A DNA stretch of 54,668 nucleotides from a virus. This document shows, one piece after another, positions 8,327 through 16,234 of the stretch. Both the position numbers and the translations under genes were made by a program. Position 1 is the stretch's first letter. The number at the start of each line of letters is the position of its first letter. A model generated the notes under the pieces. That model saw nothing but the letters and a program-made list of their open reading frames with translations, was not told the origin of the DNA and made no database searches. The stretch lies in the IMG/VR virus record IMGVR_UViG_3300035181_002389, positions 1 through 54,668 of that record; one strand, written 5' to 3'.

Positions 8327-8833
8327 TCAAGTGTCCAAGTATGTTAAGAGATGGATTTCAGCACCAGGATAAAGCATCTCGATCTGTTTGTAGAGCGCTT
8401 TACCTTGTACCGTCAAATCATCAAACGTGCACTTCCAATACTCATAACCACTGGTTTTAGCTCCAGACCATCCAGTAGTGCCAAGCACGATTGCAGCCAA
8501 GTAATCACGAGAAGTATACTTATCGATACTCGAGCTTTCAATATCGTCTTCAAAAAGATGAGGATAATGATTTGAGATCCACCCTTTATCTTCATCTTCA
8601 AGGCTGTTTGTGCAAGAAGTTTTAACGTTTGTTGGCTTGTCATCACCAACAAGAACTTCACTACCAATGTCGTAAACTTGTGCACCACAACACATAACGA
8701 ACTTGTCGTAGAACTCTTCATTACCATAAACGACAAGCTTCACAACCATACCACCTTCATTAGTACTGGTCCATGTCGGATCATTCACTGGAAAGTTTAC
8801 CCAGCCAGAAACAGCATTCGTTCGTCGTTGCAT
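8327..8833 (-). CDS. Hypothetical protein
   Basis: 168 residues, ATG preceded by GAGGTAATGAA. Mixed alpha/beta sequence with TTGWSGAKTSGYEYWKCTFD and a C-terminal HLLTYLDT; four cysteines. A promoter with an upstream GTTACAC element lies at 8910-8952. No family recognised. Confidence 0.65.
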   Translation of the reverse strand: MQRRTNAVSGWVNFPVNDPTWTSTNEGGMVVKLVVYGNEEFYDKFVMCCGAQVYDIGSEVLVGDDKPTNVKTSCTNSLEDEDKGWISNHYPHLFEDDIESSSIDKYTSRDYLAAIVLGTTGWSGAKTSGYEYWKCTFDDLTVQGKALYKQIEMLYPGAEIHLLTYLDT

Positions 8834-8909
8834 TTCATTACCTCGTTTTTTTGAGTTTGATAACTACAAGAGTCAGAATAAACGATTATCTACTCCAATC
8901 AACAATTGA

Positions 8910-8952
8910 ATTATATCACAGTTCTGACATCTATATGCTGTTGAAGTGTAAC
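8910..8952 (-). promoter_or_regulatory. Sigma70-like promoter with upstream GTTACAC element
   Basis: On the minus strand a TATAAT box (8910-8915) with TGTGA before it, and GTTACAC at 8946-8952, 30 nt upstream; a second GTTACAC follows 2 nt further on. No good -35 hexamer is present at 17 nt. The same GTTACAC spacing recurs at three other promoters. Drives the gene at 8327-8833. Confidence 0.6.
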
Positions 8953-8993
8953 TCTGTGTAACTGGCCAAGGATTTACTTGGTCAGTTAAAACT

Positions 8994-9155
8994 CTACGCT
9001 TTCAAAACGTCATAAAATCCAGATGCCATGATAAGAAATCCGATGATACCAACAATCCCCAAGATGATAACAGACACTGAAGGAACAGTATCAATTATGC
9101 CAACGGCTTCACCAGTCATCATAAAACCAATAAGAATTCGAATTGAACCTTTCAT
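8994..9155 (-). CDS. Small membrane protein, MKG(S/T)IR family
   Basis: 53 residues: MKGSIRILIGFMMTGEAVGI, a DTVPSVS turn, then a second hydrophobic span (VIILGIVGIIGFLIMASGF). It is a clear paralog of the gene at 22106 (MKGTIRMMVGFLIAMGAVGT), same length. The Shine-Dalgarno site is GAGGTAGCTAGCT before the ATG. Two membrane spans with a short periplasmic or cytoplasmic loop; role unknown. Confidence 0.72.
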   Translation of the reverse strand: MKGSIRILIGFMMTGEAVGIIDTVPSVSVIILGIVGIIGFLIMASGFYDVLKA

Positions 9156-9243
9156 AGCTAGCTACCTCAAATCAATTGTCAACTTGAATATTTTAATACA
9201 ACGATGCGATAAAAATAATATGTAGTCAGGAATGTCGTAAGTC

Positions 9244-9251
9244 TATAAATA
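9244..9251 (+). promoter_or_regulatory. Candidate TATAAATA late box
   Basis: Exact T4-type late octamer on the plus strand, 258 nt before the methyltransferase start. It is isolated and may be chance in AT-rich DNA; the palindrome AATATTTTAAAATATT follows within 30 nt. Confidence 0.25.
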
Positions 9252-9312
9252 TTTTGCTCGTGTTTCGATGATCACAATATTTTAAAATATTTGAGTATAT
9301 TGTTGAATTATA

Positions 9313-9438
9313 TCACAAATCAACTGCATCTTCTTCTCCAAAGACAACAACTTTATCAGTAAAACTAATGCATGTGCAATTAACGTTATCAACCCACGTG
9401 TTGAGTGTTAGGAATATGCCATCGCTGTGTACTACCAT
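9313..9438 (-). CDS. Possible small gene or remnant
   Basis: A 41-codon frame (starting MVVHSDGIFLTLNTWVDN, ending FGEEDAVDL) lies in the otherwise empty 9156-9508 interval. Upstream codons in the same frame also look protein-like (TVNACCSSSKN) back to a TGA, but no start with a ribosome binding site is visible, so it may be the end of a gene whose beginning was lost when the methyltransferase gene was inserted. Its stop overlaps a minus-strand TATAAT box. Weak evidence. Confidence 0.35.
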   Translation of the reverse strand: MVVHSDGIFLTLNTWVDNVNCTCISFTDKVVVFGEEDAVDL

Positions 9439-9463
9439 GTTTTTGCTAGAACTACAACACGCA

Positions 9464-9491
9464 TTTACAGTGCAACATCAAGAATTGTAAT
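9464..9491 (+). promoter_or_regulatory. Sigma70-like promoter for the methyltransferase gene
   Basis: TTTACA, 16-nt spacer, TGTAAT, ending 17 nt before the ATG at 9509. This is the only reasonable promoter close to this isolated plus-strand gene. Confidence 0.45.
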
Positions 9492-9508
9492 TTCGGGAAA
9501 AGCTACTA

Positions 9509-11296
9509 ATGAACAATAATTTTTCTGCACAAGAAAGCTTACAACCTACCACACTGGATTGTGGTACCACCATAGTCGAAAAGTACGAGTTCGAGCCGAT
9601 CAAGGACTACCCGATGCTCAACTGGCGCTGCAAACGTCCATTCACCTCGACGCAGTATTACCCAGCACAACTGAAGGAAGTCCACGGCGAGGAAGTCAAT
9701 GGCTGGCGCAACAAAATTTTTTGGGGCGATAACATTCAGGTGATGAGCCATCTGCTGAAGCAGTTTCGAGGCAAGATTGATCTAATTTACATCGATCCAC
9801 CTTTTGACTCGAAGGCAGACTATAAACTTAAGGTCAAAGTAAAGGGCAAAAAACACAACTGTGACTTAAATGTCATTGAAGAGAAGCAATATTCAGATAT
9901 TTGGACTGTTGACGAGTATCTTCAATTCATGTACGAACGACTGGTTCTCGCAAGAGAACTTCTATCTGAAACTGGGTCAATCTATGTTCATGCCGACTGG
10001 CACATGGATAGCTACTTACGAATGCTGTTGGACGAAATATTCGGAAGAAAAAACTATAGAAACCAAATCATCTGGCACTACAGACGTTGGACTGCACGAT
10101 CAAACTCATTCCAGAAACTTCACGATGTGATCGCCTTTTATTCGGTGTCAGATGAATATAAGTTCAATACCCTCTTCACATCGTACACAGAAGGATCGCG
10201 GAAACGAAAAGAACAAGGTGTGCTACATCGCTTCAAGTTAGGTGAGGAGCCTGTGCTTATTAGTAATGGTACAGTAAATGAACAAGGGGTTCAAGAAAAT
10301 GACGTTTGGCAGATTCCGTTTGTAGCTCCGTCCGCGAATGAAAGGTTAGGTTATCCAACGCAGAAACCCGAGAAACTCCTTGAACGAATTATTTTGGCTT
10401 CTTCGAATCCAGGTGACTTGATTCTAGACTTTTTCATGGGTTCCGGAACAACGCAGGCTGTGGCGATGAAATTGGGTCGGCGCTTCATCGGTGCTGACAT
10501 CAACCTCGGCGCGATTCAGACAACCACCAAACGCCTGATCAAGGTTGCGGAAGAATTGCGCCAGAAGCCGCTTGACCCTAACACCAAGTACTACACTGGC
10601 TTCGAGGTCTACAACGTCAACCACTACGACATTTTTCGGAATCCAGTTCAAGCCAAGGAGTTAATACTTGAAACACTAGAGGTTCAGAAGTTAAACAAAC
10701 GTTCTGTTTTTGACGGTAAAAAGGACGGACGCATGGTTAAGATCATGCCAATCAACCGCGTTGCCACACGTGTCGATTTGAATGAATTAATTGCGGGCTT
10801 TGACTACGAGGTTTGGGAGCACAAGCAGAACGAGAGCCCAAACCATCCGGTAGAAAAGATTATGCTTGTCTGTATGGGCCATGAGCCAGACTTGGCAGCA
10901 CAGCTGGAACTGTCCGCTAAACCTTTTAAGATTGACGTAGAGGTGATAGACATTCTAAGCAATAAGGATAACCTGAAGTTCAAGTGTGATTCAGAGGCTA
11001 AGATTGCGATAAAGAATGATGAGCTCGTCATTGAGCATTTCTATCCAATGAATCTTCTGCAGAAACTGTCATTACAGAAGGAAACTGTCAATGACTGGCA
11101 TAAGTATGTAGAATATGTGTTGATTGACTGGAACTATAACGGTATGATACTACAGCCTACCACTGTTGACATTCCTGCTAAGAATGAGATGGTAAAAGGT
11201 GTGTATAAAGTACCGGATAATGCTGGTACCATCCGTGTGAAGATCGTTGATTTGTTGTCAGAATCATGGGAAGGAAGTATAACCTGCAACAACTAA
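9509..11296 (+). CDS. Beta-class DNA methyltransferase (N6-adenine or N4-cytosine)
   Basis: 595 residues. The catalytic motif IV, DPPF, is at 96-99 (DLIYIDPPFDSKADYKLKV) and the AdoMet-binding motif FMGSGTT at about 306-312, followed by GRRFIGADIN. Motif IV before motif I marks the beta class, as in Type III Mod subunits. The N-terminus has the WRNKIFWGDNIQVMSHLL block usual in these enzymes; the roughly 250-residue C-terminal part has no nuclease motif, and no partner restriction subunit lies nearby, so it is probably a solitary enzyme that protects or marks phage DNA. It stands alone on the plus strand. Base composition is mosaic: 9540-9780 and 10400-10640 are much more GC-rich than the middle. 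The Shine-Dalgarno site is weak (GGGAAAAG). Confidence 0.9.
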   Translation: MNNNFSAQESLQPTTLDCGTTIVEKYEFEPIKDYPMLNWRCKRPFTSTQYYPAQLKEVHGEEVNGWRNKIFWGDNIQVMSHLLKQFRGKIDLIYIDPPFDSKADYKLKVKVKGKKHNCDLNVIEEKQYSDIWTVDEYLQFMYERLVLARELLSETGSIYVHADWHMDSYLRMLLDEIFGRKNYRNQIIWHYRRWTARSNSFQKLHDVIAFYSVSDEYKFNTLFTSYTEGSRKRKEQGVLHRFKLGEEPVLISNGTVNEQGVQENDVWQIPFVAPSANERLGYPTQKPEKLLERIILASSNPGDLILDFFMGSGTTQAVAMKLGRRFIGADINLGAIQTTTKRLIKVAEELRQKPLDPNTKYYTGFEVYNVNHYDIFRNPVQAKELILETLEVQKLNKRSVFDGKKDGRMVKIMPINRVATRVDLNELIAGFDYEVWEHKQNESPNHPVEKIMLVCMGHEPDLAAQLELSAKPFKIDVEVIDILSNKDNLKFKCDSEAKIAIKNDELVIEHFYPMNLLQKLSLQKETVNDWHKYVEYVLIDWNYNGMILQPTTVDIPAKNEMVKGVYKVPDNAGTIRVKIVDLLSESWEGSITCNN

Positions 11297-11349
11297 ACAC
11301 CTGGCTGATATGAATACCTTCAACCAGCAAGAAGAAAAGGTGATTAAAA

Positions 11350-11619
11350 TTAAATGTCAACTTGAACCATATCCCACCAACCGCTAATAGTACGCTTGAT
11401 AGTTTTGAGATCATACGGAATACCATTTTCATCTCGGTAAATATCACCTTGATAATGTGCAACTTCAATTGCCTCTTCGAGGGTTCGAGCCTTATGGATG
11501 CCGGTAACTGTCGAAACATAGAAAAGCTTAGTCTTAAAGCTATACTTGGCAAGAACATATCCAACAGCACGACGAATGGCAATGCAGTCAGGAAGGATGT
11601 AAGTGTAAATGCCTTTCAT
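11350..11619 (-). CDS. Hypothetical protein
   Basis: 89 residues from the ATG at 11619 (MKGIYTYILPDCIAIRRAVG), preceded by GATGAGGAACAT; a 14-codon extension to 11661 has no ribosome binding site but cannot be excluded. The C-terminal half (ARTLEEAIEVAHYQGDIYRD, then GIPYDLKTIKR) resembles the gene at 17049 (AIDVARKMGIISKDKNGNPL), which suggests a shared small domain. A GTTACAC-type promoter is at 11695-11737. Confidence 0.62.
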   Translation of the reverse strand: MKGIYTYILPDCIAIRRAVGYVLAKYSFKTKLFYVSTVTGIHKARTLEEAIEVAHYQGDIYRDENGIPYDLKTIKRTISGWWDMVQVDI

Positions 11620-11694
11620 ATGTTCCTCATCTGCTTCGTTGATTACATCGTTTTGAAACATTTTAATAGATCATGTTGCTCAACCGATAGATGA

Positions 11695-11737
11695 ATTATA
11701 TCACCGATCTGGCATTTGTGCACAATTAATGTGTAAC
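11695..11737 (-). promoter_or_regulatory. Promoter with upstream GTTACAC element
   Basis: TATAAT (11695-11700) with GTTACAC (11731-11737) exactly 30 nt upstream; CGGTGA precedes the TATAAT. Directed at the gene starting at 11619. Confidence 0.6.
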
Positions 11738-11852
11738 TACGTTTTTACAAAAGTTAGTATCACCTCACCCGCATAGAATCTTGTCGCATAGAATCTTGAC
11801 AATAAATGTTGTTAGCGAGTGCTTAGCAAGCAACCGATCATCTCGTGTGTTA

Positions 11853-12053
11853 TTATTCGGGGTTGTGAATGCTGTAAACTGCACGAATCATGCTGATAAG
11901 TCCAAACACTGTCACAACAACAAAGATGATGGAAATAGCAAAAGCCGTGACAATCGCAGATGCCTTAAGATGAACAAGAAGAAACAAAGCAACCATTGCG
12001 GTCGCAATAGCAATACTTAATACACCTACAGTACCAATTAGATAATACAACAT
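11853..12053 (-). CDS. 66-aa membrane protein
   Basis: Starts MLYYLIGTVGVLSIAIATAM with a second hydrophobic segment (AFAISIIFVVVTVFGLISMI), so two membrane spans joined by LVHLKASAIVT. GGAG lies about 9 nt before the ATG. Unknown function. Confidence 0.62.
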   Translation of the reverse strand: MLYYLIGTVGVLSIAIATAMVALFLLVHLKASAIVTAFAISIIFVVVTVFGLISMIRAVYSIHNPE

Positions 12054-12113
12054 GACAAATTCACTCCACGGTTATGATAAAAACGATTGATGTCAACAGA
12101 ACACGAAGACAAA

Positions 12114-12326
12114 TCAACACGTTTTGAGATTAGAAATTTTTTCAGCAACGTTTTGAGCTTTCCAAGCCCATACTCCATAAACACCACCGAAATTCAAGCG
12201 ATTGGCAATTGTCTCAGCTTCTTGCTTCGAACAAGCATTGATAATACCAATAATCGGATCACCAACTGACATAGCATATTCTTGATCAAGATATGAAATG
12301 TTCCAGTCAATTCGATCATTAGACAT
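12114..12326 (-). CDS. Hypothetical protein
   Basis: 70 residues (MSNDRIDWNISYLDQEYAMS onward). Contains SVGDPIIGIINACSKQEAET followed by IANRLNFGGVYGVWAW. The IINACSKQEAETIAN helix resembles the DEA-containing helix of other small proteins in this region. The ribosome binding site is weak. Unknown family. Confidence 0.55.
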   Translation of the reverse strand: MSNDRIDWNISYLDQEYAMSVGDPIIGIINACSKQEAETIANRLNFGGVYGVWAWKAQNVAEKISNLKTC

Positions 12327-12375
12327 GATGATAACTTTTGATCGTTTATTGTTCAGTTTTTTATTGTTGATGATG

Positions 12376-12543
12376 TCATTGTGTCTTGTTAGACACTACT
12401 TCAAGAATCTTCAGAGCATCATCAAGTTCCATATCTTCCATTGTCATGATTTCTTGATTGTTGATATCAATGCTGTAGTGGTAGTTGCCCCATGACCATA
12501 ACACCACAGAACCTTTACGAGCGATGAAGACAGGTTGCTTCAT
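12376..12543 (-). CDS. Hypothetical 55-aa protein
   Basis: ATG at 12543 preceded by GAAGGAGATTATC; an upstream in-frame ATG at 12567 is less likely. The product (MKQPVFIARKGSVVLWSWGN, ending LKILEVVSNKTQ) has a beta N-terminus and an acidic C-terminal helix (MTMEDMELDDALK), like the ~90-aa acidic family at 19-20.6 kb. Unknown function. Confidence 0.6.
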   Translation of the reverse strand: MKQPVFIARKGSVVLWSWGNYHYSIDINNQEIMTMEDMELDDALKILEVVSNKTQ

Positions 12544-12661
12544 GATAATCTCCTTCAAAGTTCGCATGAACGATAATCATTTTTTTTGATCATCTATGGA
12601 TATTATATCACAAAAACGTAGATAGTACAGACTGTTTTTGTAAAAATTTTTAACAAAAAGA

Positions 12662-12683
12662 GACGCCCTCACGTGAGGGCGTC
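12662..12683 (-). terminator. Strong rho-independent terminator
   Basis: GACGCCCTCAC/GTGAGGGCGTC forms a perfect 22-nt palindrome, followed on the minus strand by TCTTTTTGTT. It ends the transcript carrying the gene at 12755-13282 and insulates the genes to its left. It is the most GC-rich stem in the window. Confidence 0.85.
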
Positions 12684-12754
12684 GGGCAAGAGATGCTATC
12701 TCAAGCGGGGTTAGAACATAGAAGAATCTTATTCAGATAAACTTGTAAACAGTT

Positions 12755-13282
12755 TCAAACATTCGCATTCATCTCTGCAAGCCTCTGTTTTGCAACATGA
12801 CGAACATATTTATCAGTGTCGCGGGCCAATGTTTTGAGACCATACCCTTGCTCTGCAACAACCATGCGAACTTCAGGGCGATGATCATTGATCAATTTAT
12901 CAAGCCCGTAGCCCTTTTGAGCAACAGCAACACGAACACCAGAGCAAGTGTCATTGATCAGAACATCAAGACCGTAGCCGTGATTAGCTACTTCTTTGCG
13001 AATCATGTAATGTTCATCATTGATTAGGATGTCCAAAGCCCGCCCATGCTGTGCAATTGCATAGCGAACAATGAAATCTTCATCTATTGCAAACGAGCAA
13101 ACTTCTTCCTCAGTAGACGTACCAGCGTAAGCATTAAGGATTTCATTGATGATGTTGTCGGGAATATTTTCCTTCATTTTCAACACGGAAATATTTTCAA
13201 GACTATACAGTGTAACGCCATAGAAGATAGCATCATCAATCAGAACAATCGTTTTGTAGGAATCGATGTGAAAAACTTTCAT
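12755..13282 (-). CDS. LRV-like alpha-solenoid repeat protein (copy 3)
   Basis: 175 residues; ATG preceded by AGAGGATTTATT. N-terminal beta domain (MKVFHIDSYKTIVLIDDAIF), then a helical linker with EEEVCSFAIDEDFIVRYAIA and five 22-residue units (e.g. GYGLDVLINDTCSGVRVAVA, GYGLDKLINDHRPEVRMVVA). Followed by a strong terminator. It lies directly downstream of a hexapeptide-repeat gene (13432), the same pairing as 15413/14725. Confidence 0.82.
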   Translation of the reverse strand: MKVFHIDSYKTIVLIDDAIFYGVTLYSLENISVLKMKENIPDNIINEILNAYAGTSTEEEVCSFAIDEDFIVRYAIAQHGRALDILINDEHYMIRKEVANHGYGLDVLINDTCSGVRVAVAQKGYGLDKLINDHRPEVRMVVAEQGYGLKTLARDTDKYVRHVAKQRLAEMNANV

Positions 13283-13378
13283 AATAAATCCTCTTGATGC
13301 ATTCCGTTGTTGGAATAATGATATTGTACACCATTTCTACGCACCTGCGAGCATTTTTTGTAAAAAAATGTTAAAACC

Positions 13379-13493
13379 AAATGTTATTCTATACTATAGT
13401 GTGTGAGAAAATCTTACTGTAAAAATAGAACTTAATATATCAATGTCTTAAGCCAAAATAAGTTGTCAAACTTATCCTCTTGCTTCACGTCAC
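13379..13493 (-). repeat. Direct repeat, copy A (about 115 bp)
   Basis: Near-identical to 15283-15394. It covers the intergenic DNA downstream of the hexapeptide-repeat gene and the last ~20 codons of that gene. Scattered substitutions separate the copies (for example AGCCAAAATAAG versus AGCTGAAATAAG). It marks one edge of a duplicated hexapeptide-gene/LRV-gene unit. Confidence 0.8.
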
Positions 13494-14280
13494 TGTTAGC
13501 ATTGTGGTGATCAGTGATCAATTTTTCTGGGCACCATGATGCTGTTACAAGGTTTGCAAATGTTAGTTGCTGCAAACTCTTGAGTTTATCGCAGTCGTCT
13601 TGAGCCTTCACGCGAAACTCATCCAGTGTACCTGAAAAACTTCCATCTTCAATCAACGGTCCACCTTCAACATTAAAAGCATAGACAGCGCCTAGATAAC
13701 CACCCGCGCCAAAAAATGCTAAAATCGGGTGGCCTTTCTTAGCAACCTTCCCATTAAAAACACACTTATCAGCAAAGTTGCAAAACTCGCCGAAAGAGCA
13801 GCGAGTTCCGAAGACACACCGCGCGTCAAAGACACATCGAGATCCAAAATCACACTGCTCACCAAACGTTGATTCTACACCAAATGAACAAGATTTACTA
13901 AAATTGCACTGCTCGTCAAATGTGCTATATTCTTCGAAGAAACAGTATTCGCCAAAAGAACATCCACCTTCGAATTTACATTTAGCAGCAAACTTACAAT
14001 GCTCGCCGAAGGCAGCACCAATACCGAACAAGCAACGCTCATCGAAAGAACATCCGCTTCCAAAGCGGCACCATTCACCAAAGCTAGACGCCTTGTCAAA
14101 GAAACAACGCTCACCAAAAGAGCAACGATCCCCAAAAACACTATCTTCCGCGAAGAAGCATTCAGCTGCGAAAGCACAATTATTAAAATTCTTTATATCG
14201 ACATAAATTCCCGGCGGGCAATACTTTATGCCATTGATAATCGGAAAAGAATCAAATTCCTTAAGCGCAATTTTCCTCAT
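13432..14280 (-). CDS. Hexapeptide F/C-repeat beta-solenoid protein (copy 1)
   Basis: 282 residues; ATG preceded by GAGGAAATGAAAT. Residues about 35-165 are more than 20 uninterrupted hexapeptides of the form S-F-G-x-x-C (e.g. SFGDRCSFGERC, TFGEQCDFGSRC), so Phe and Cys each recur every six residues. This periodicity is expected for a left-handed beta-helix with stacked inward-facing side chains. A C-terminal domain of about 90 residues follows (KKGHPILAFFGAGGYLGAVY, then GSFSGTLDEFRVKAQ), which resembles a phage/bacterial domain with a GSR and GCF-G signature. It ends with a 25-residue tail that is lost in copy 2. Function unknown; pentapeptide-like solenoids can mimic DNA, but that is speculation here. 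Confidence 0.85.
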   Translation of the reverse strand: MRKIALKEFDSFPIINGIKYCPPGIYVDIKNFNNCAFAAECFFAEDSVFGDRCSFGERCFFDKASSFGEWCRFGSGCSFDERCLFGIGAAFGEHCKFAAKCKFEGGCSFGEYCFFEEYSTFDEQCNFSKSCSFGVESTFGEQCDFGSRCVFDARCVFGTRCSFGEFCNFADKCVFNGKVAKKGHPILAFFGAGGYLGAVYAFNVEGGPLIEDGSFSGTLDEFRVKAQDDCDKLKSLQQLTFANLVTASWCPEKLITDHHNANSDVKQEDKFDNLFWLKTLIY

Positions 14281-14396
14281 ATTTCATTTCCTCATCAACG
14301 TTCGATAAACAACTGCAATGTTGATTATATATGATCTCTCGGCTTAGATTTGAGCCAAGAATTTACATTATTTTTATCCATTAACCTTCCAACAGA

Positions 14397-14666
14397 TTAA
14401 ATGTAGTATCCGTTAGTATTGACAACACCACCGTAGTCAAGTGTCAGCTCTTGTGTTTCATCATCCCAATCACCCCATTTAGATGGACAACCACCCCAAC
14501 TCACTGCCCCTCGCAATGCGTCAGGAAATGTTATCATGAAACAGATAGAACCTTCTTCTTGACAAATCCGCCATACGGTACAACCAACCTTTAGGTATTT
14601 TGCTTGGTCACATGGAATGAGCATTCGAATGTCATCAATATTTTCTTTAGTTACCGAAACCTTCAT
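14397..14666 (-). CDS. Hypothetical protein
   Basis: 89 residues from the ATG at 14666 (CAGGAGTTTAATAGA before it); a longer frame to 14738 overlaps the preceding gene and lacks a binding site. Contains a C-terminal Trp/Gly-rich part (RGAVSWGGCPSKWGDWDDET, then LTLDYGGVVNTNGYYI). Unknown family. Confidence 0.6.
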   Translation of the reverse strand: MKVSVTKENIDDIRMLIPCDQAKYLKVGCTVWRICQEEGSICFMITFPDALRGAVSWGGCPSKWGDWDDETQELTLDYGGVVNTNGYYI

Positions 14667-14724
14667 TCTATTAAACTCCTGAATACACTTCCACGTGATT
14701 CGTGGGCTCAAGATTTGTTTAATT

Positions 14725-15192
14725 TTAATACCCACCAAGACAACGAAAAACGATGAACTTGGCTACTGTAGCTTGTCGAACCATGATGTTTTCATCTTTC
14801 ATTAGAATGCCAAGACCATATCCCTGTCTTGCGACTGCTGCTCGAACATAAGGACTTTCGTCATTAATGAGAATATTCAAACCATAACCATGGTTTGCAA
14901 CGGCTTCTCGGATAAACCATTCTTTGTCATTTACCAGAATATCAAGTGCAAAACCGCATTTTGCAATAGCAAAACGAACCTCTTCATCATCGTCGTACGC
15001 AAATTGTCGAATCTTATTTGCAGAGAAGAAACCAATGTTATTGATAATATCTTGCTCTACAAGGCTAGGAATGTCGAACATCTCAAATAACTTATCAAGA
15101 TTTGTACTATCAAAAATCATTCCATCGTAAATGACATTATCTCCGATGAAGATTATTGGTTTACCTTTGAAATGATTACGTAGAACTTTCAT
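14725..15192 (-). CDS. LRV-like alpha-solenoid repeat protein (copy 4)
   Basis: 155 residues from the ATG at 15192 (AAGAGGATAATC before it, MKVLRNHFKGKPIIFIGDN after). Same architecture as copies 3, 6 and 7: beta domain, linker (IRQFAYDDDEEVRFAIAKCG), then three to four 22-residue units (GYGLNILINDESPYVRAAVA). The C-terminus departs from the repeat pattern (TVAKFIVFRCLGGY), as if truncated by rearrangement. Confidence 0.8.
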   Translation of the reverse strand: MKVLRNHFKGKPIIFIGDNVIYDGMIFDSTNLDKLFEMFDIPSLVEQDIINNIGFFSANKIRQFAYDDDEEVRFAIAKCGFALDILVNDKEWFIREAVANHGYGLNILINDESPYVRAAVARQGYGLGILMKDENIMVRQATVAKFIVFRCLGGY

Positions 15193-15282
15193 GATTATCC
15201 TCTTGATGCATTCAACTGACAGAGTAATGATATTATACTTCATTCTACACACGCGTGTACACTTTTGCTAAACCACAAAACT

Positions 15283-15394
15283 AATGTTATTCTACTAGAG
15301 TGTGTGAGGAAATCTTACTGTAAAAATAGAACTTAATATATCAATGTCTTAAGCTGAAATAAGTTGTTAAACTTATCTTTGTGCTTTACGTCAC
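15283..15394 (-). repeat. Direct repeat, copy B
   Basis: Second copy of the sequence at 13379-13493. Here it is no longer coding because the upstream hexapeptide-repeat gene stops earlier at 15413. Confidence 0.8.
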
Positions 15395-15412
15395 GGTAGG
15401 TATTTGTGATGG
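15333..15412 (-). pseudogene. Relic of the C-terminal tail of the hexapeptide-repeat gene
   Basis: In copy 1 the tail reads on to DKFDNLFWLKTLIY. In this copy the same DNA (encoding DKF, NLF, LKTLIY in another frame, with TAA at 15333-15335) is out of frame after ...CPEKIEY-stop, because the stretch between 15395 and 15420 has lost bases. It is a visible frameshift scar. Confidence 0.7.
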
Positions 15413-16132
15413 TCAGTATTCAATCTTTTCTGGACACCATGTTGCCGCGACTATATTGGCAAACCCAAGATACTGCAACGACTTAAGCTTATCGCTTTCG
15501 GCACGAACCTTTGTACGGAATGCTTCCAGGTCACCCGAGAAGCACCCAGCTTCGATCCATGGGCCATCTGCGACATTGATGGCATAGATCGTCCTGTTGA
15601 AGCTGCCAGCACCAGATAAAGTCAACAACGGATACCCAGGCTTTGCGCGTTTCCCATTGAAAACACATCCATCACCAAAACGGCACTCACCGGCAAAAGT
15701 GCACTGCTTGCCAAAACTGCATTCAAGGTCAAAGACACAACGCTTACCGAAACTGAATAAATCACCAAAGATACAAGACTTGTCAAAGCTACAGCACTCG
15801 CCGCAGCTACAATCTTCATCAAAACTGCATCCAACACCAAATCTACAGCGATCGCCGTAGCTACAATACTCACCGAACACACAACGCTCACCGAACACAC
15901 AGCACTTGCCAAAGATACAACATTCACCAAAAGTACACTTCTTGCCAAAGACACAGTCCGAGCCAAACACACACCAATCACCAAAACAACTGTCTGCACT
16001 GAAGTGACTACCTGCAGCAAAGCTACACATATTGCCAAAATCATGGACTGAAGAGTAGTCACCAACAGGGCATTGCTTAAACCTGTTAACTACAGGCAGC
16101 ATGTCGAATTCTTCCTGTGTGTACATTTTCAT
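15413..16132 (-). CDS. Hexapeptide F/C-repeat beta-solenoid protein (copy 2)
   Basis: 239 residues from the ATG at 16132 (GAGGAACACGAG before it); the N-terminus MKMYTQEEFDMLPVV aligns with copy 3 (MKIYTQSDFDALPIV). About 20 hexapeptides follow, e.g. CVFGERCVFGEYC and SCGECCSFDKSC; several units have extra Cys. The C-terminal domain (GSFNRTIYAINVADGPWIEA, then GCFSGDLEAFRTKV) is intact but the extra tail of copy 1 is lost by frameshift. It precedes an LRV gene, as copy 1 does. Confidence 0.85.
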   Translation of the reverse strand: MKMYTQEEFDMLPVVNRFKQCPVGDYSSVHDFGNMCSFAAGSHFSADSCFGDWCVFGSDCVFGKKCTFGECCIFGKCCVFGERCVFGEYCSYGDRCRFGVGCSFDEDCSCGECCSFDKSCIFGDLFSFGKRCVFDLECSFGKQCTFAGECRFGDGCVFNGKRAKPGYPLLTLSGAGSFNRTIYAINVADGPWIEAGCFSGDLEAFRTKVRAESDKLKSLQYLGFANIVAATWCPEKIEY

Positions 16133-16234
16133 CTCGTGTTCCTCGTTTATATTACACCTTGGAGTTATTAAGAATATCTTTGAGATCAAAGATCTATGTT
16201 GATTGATGCATTATTTAGTTGACTTATTTTTCAT

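Noticed and set aside
9278-9293. AATATTTTAAAATATT palindrome as operator or terminator
   Set aside because: Pure A/T palindrome in AT-rich DNA; too likely by chance and stem too weak.
13778-14206. Plus-strand frame opposite the hexapeptide-repeat gene (similar at 15597-15860 and 27433-28171)
   Set aside because: Low-complexity mirror of the F/C repeat, rich in Pro/Lys/Ser, no start signals.
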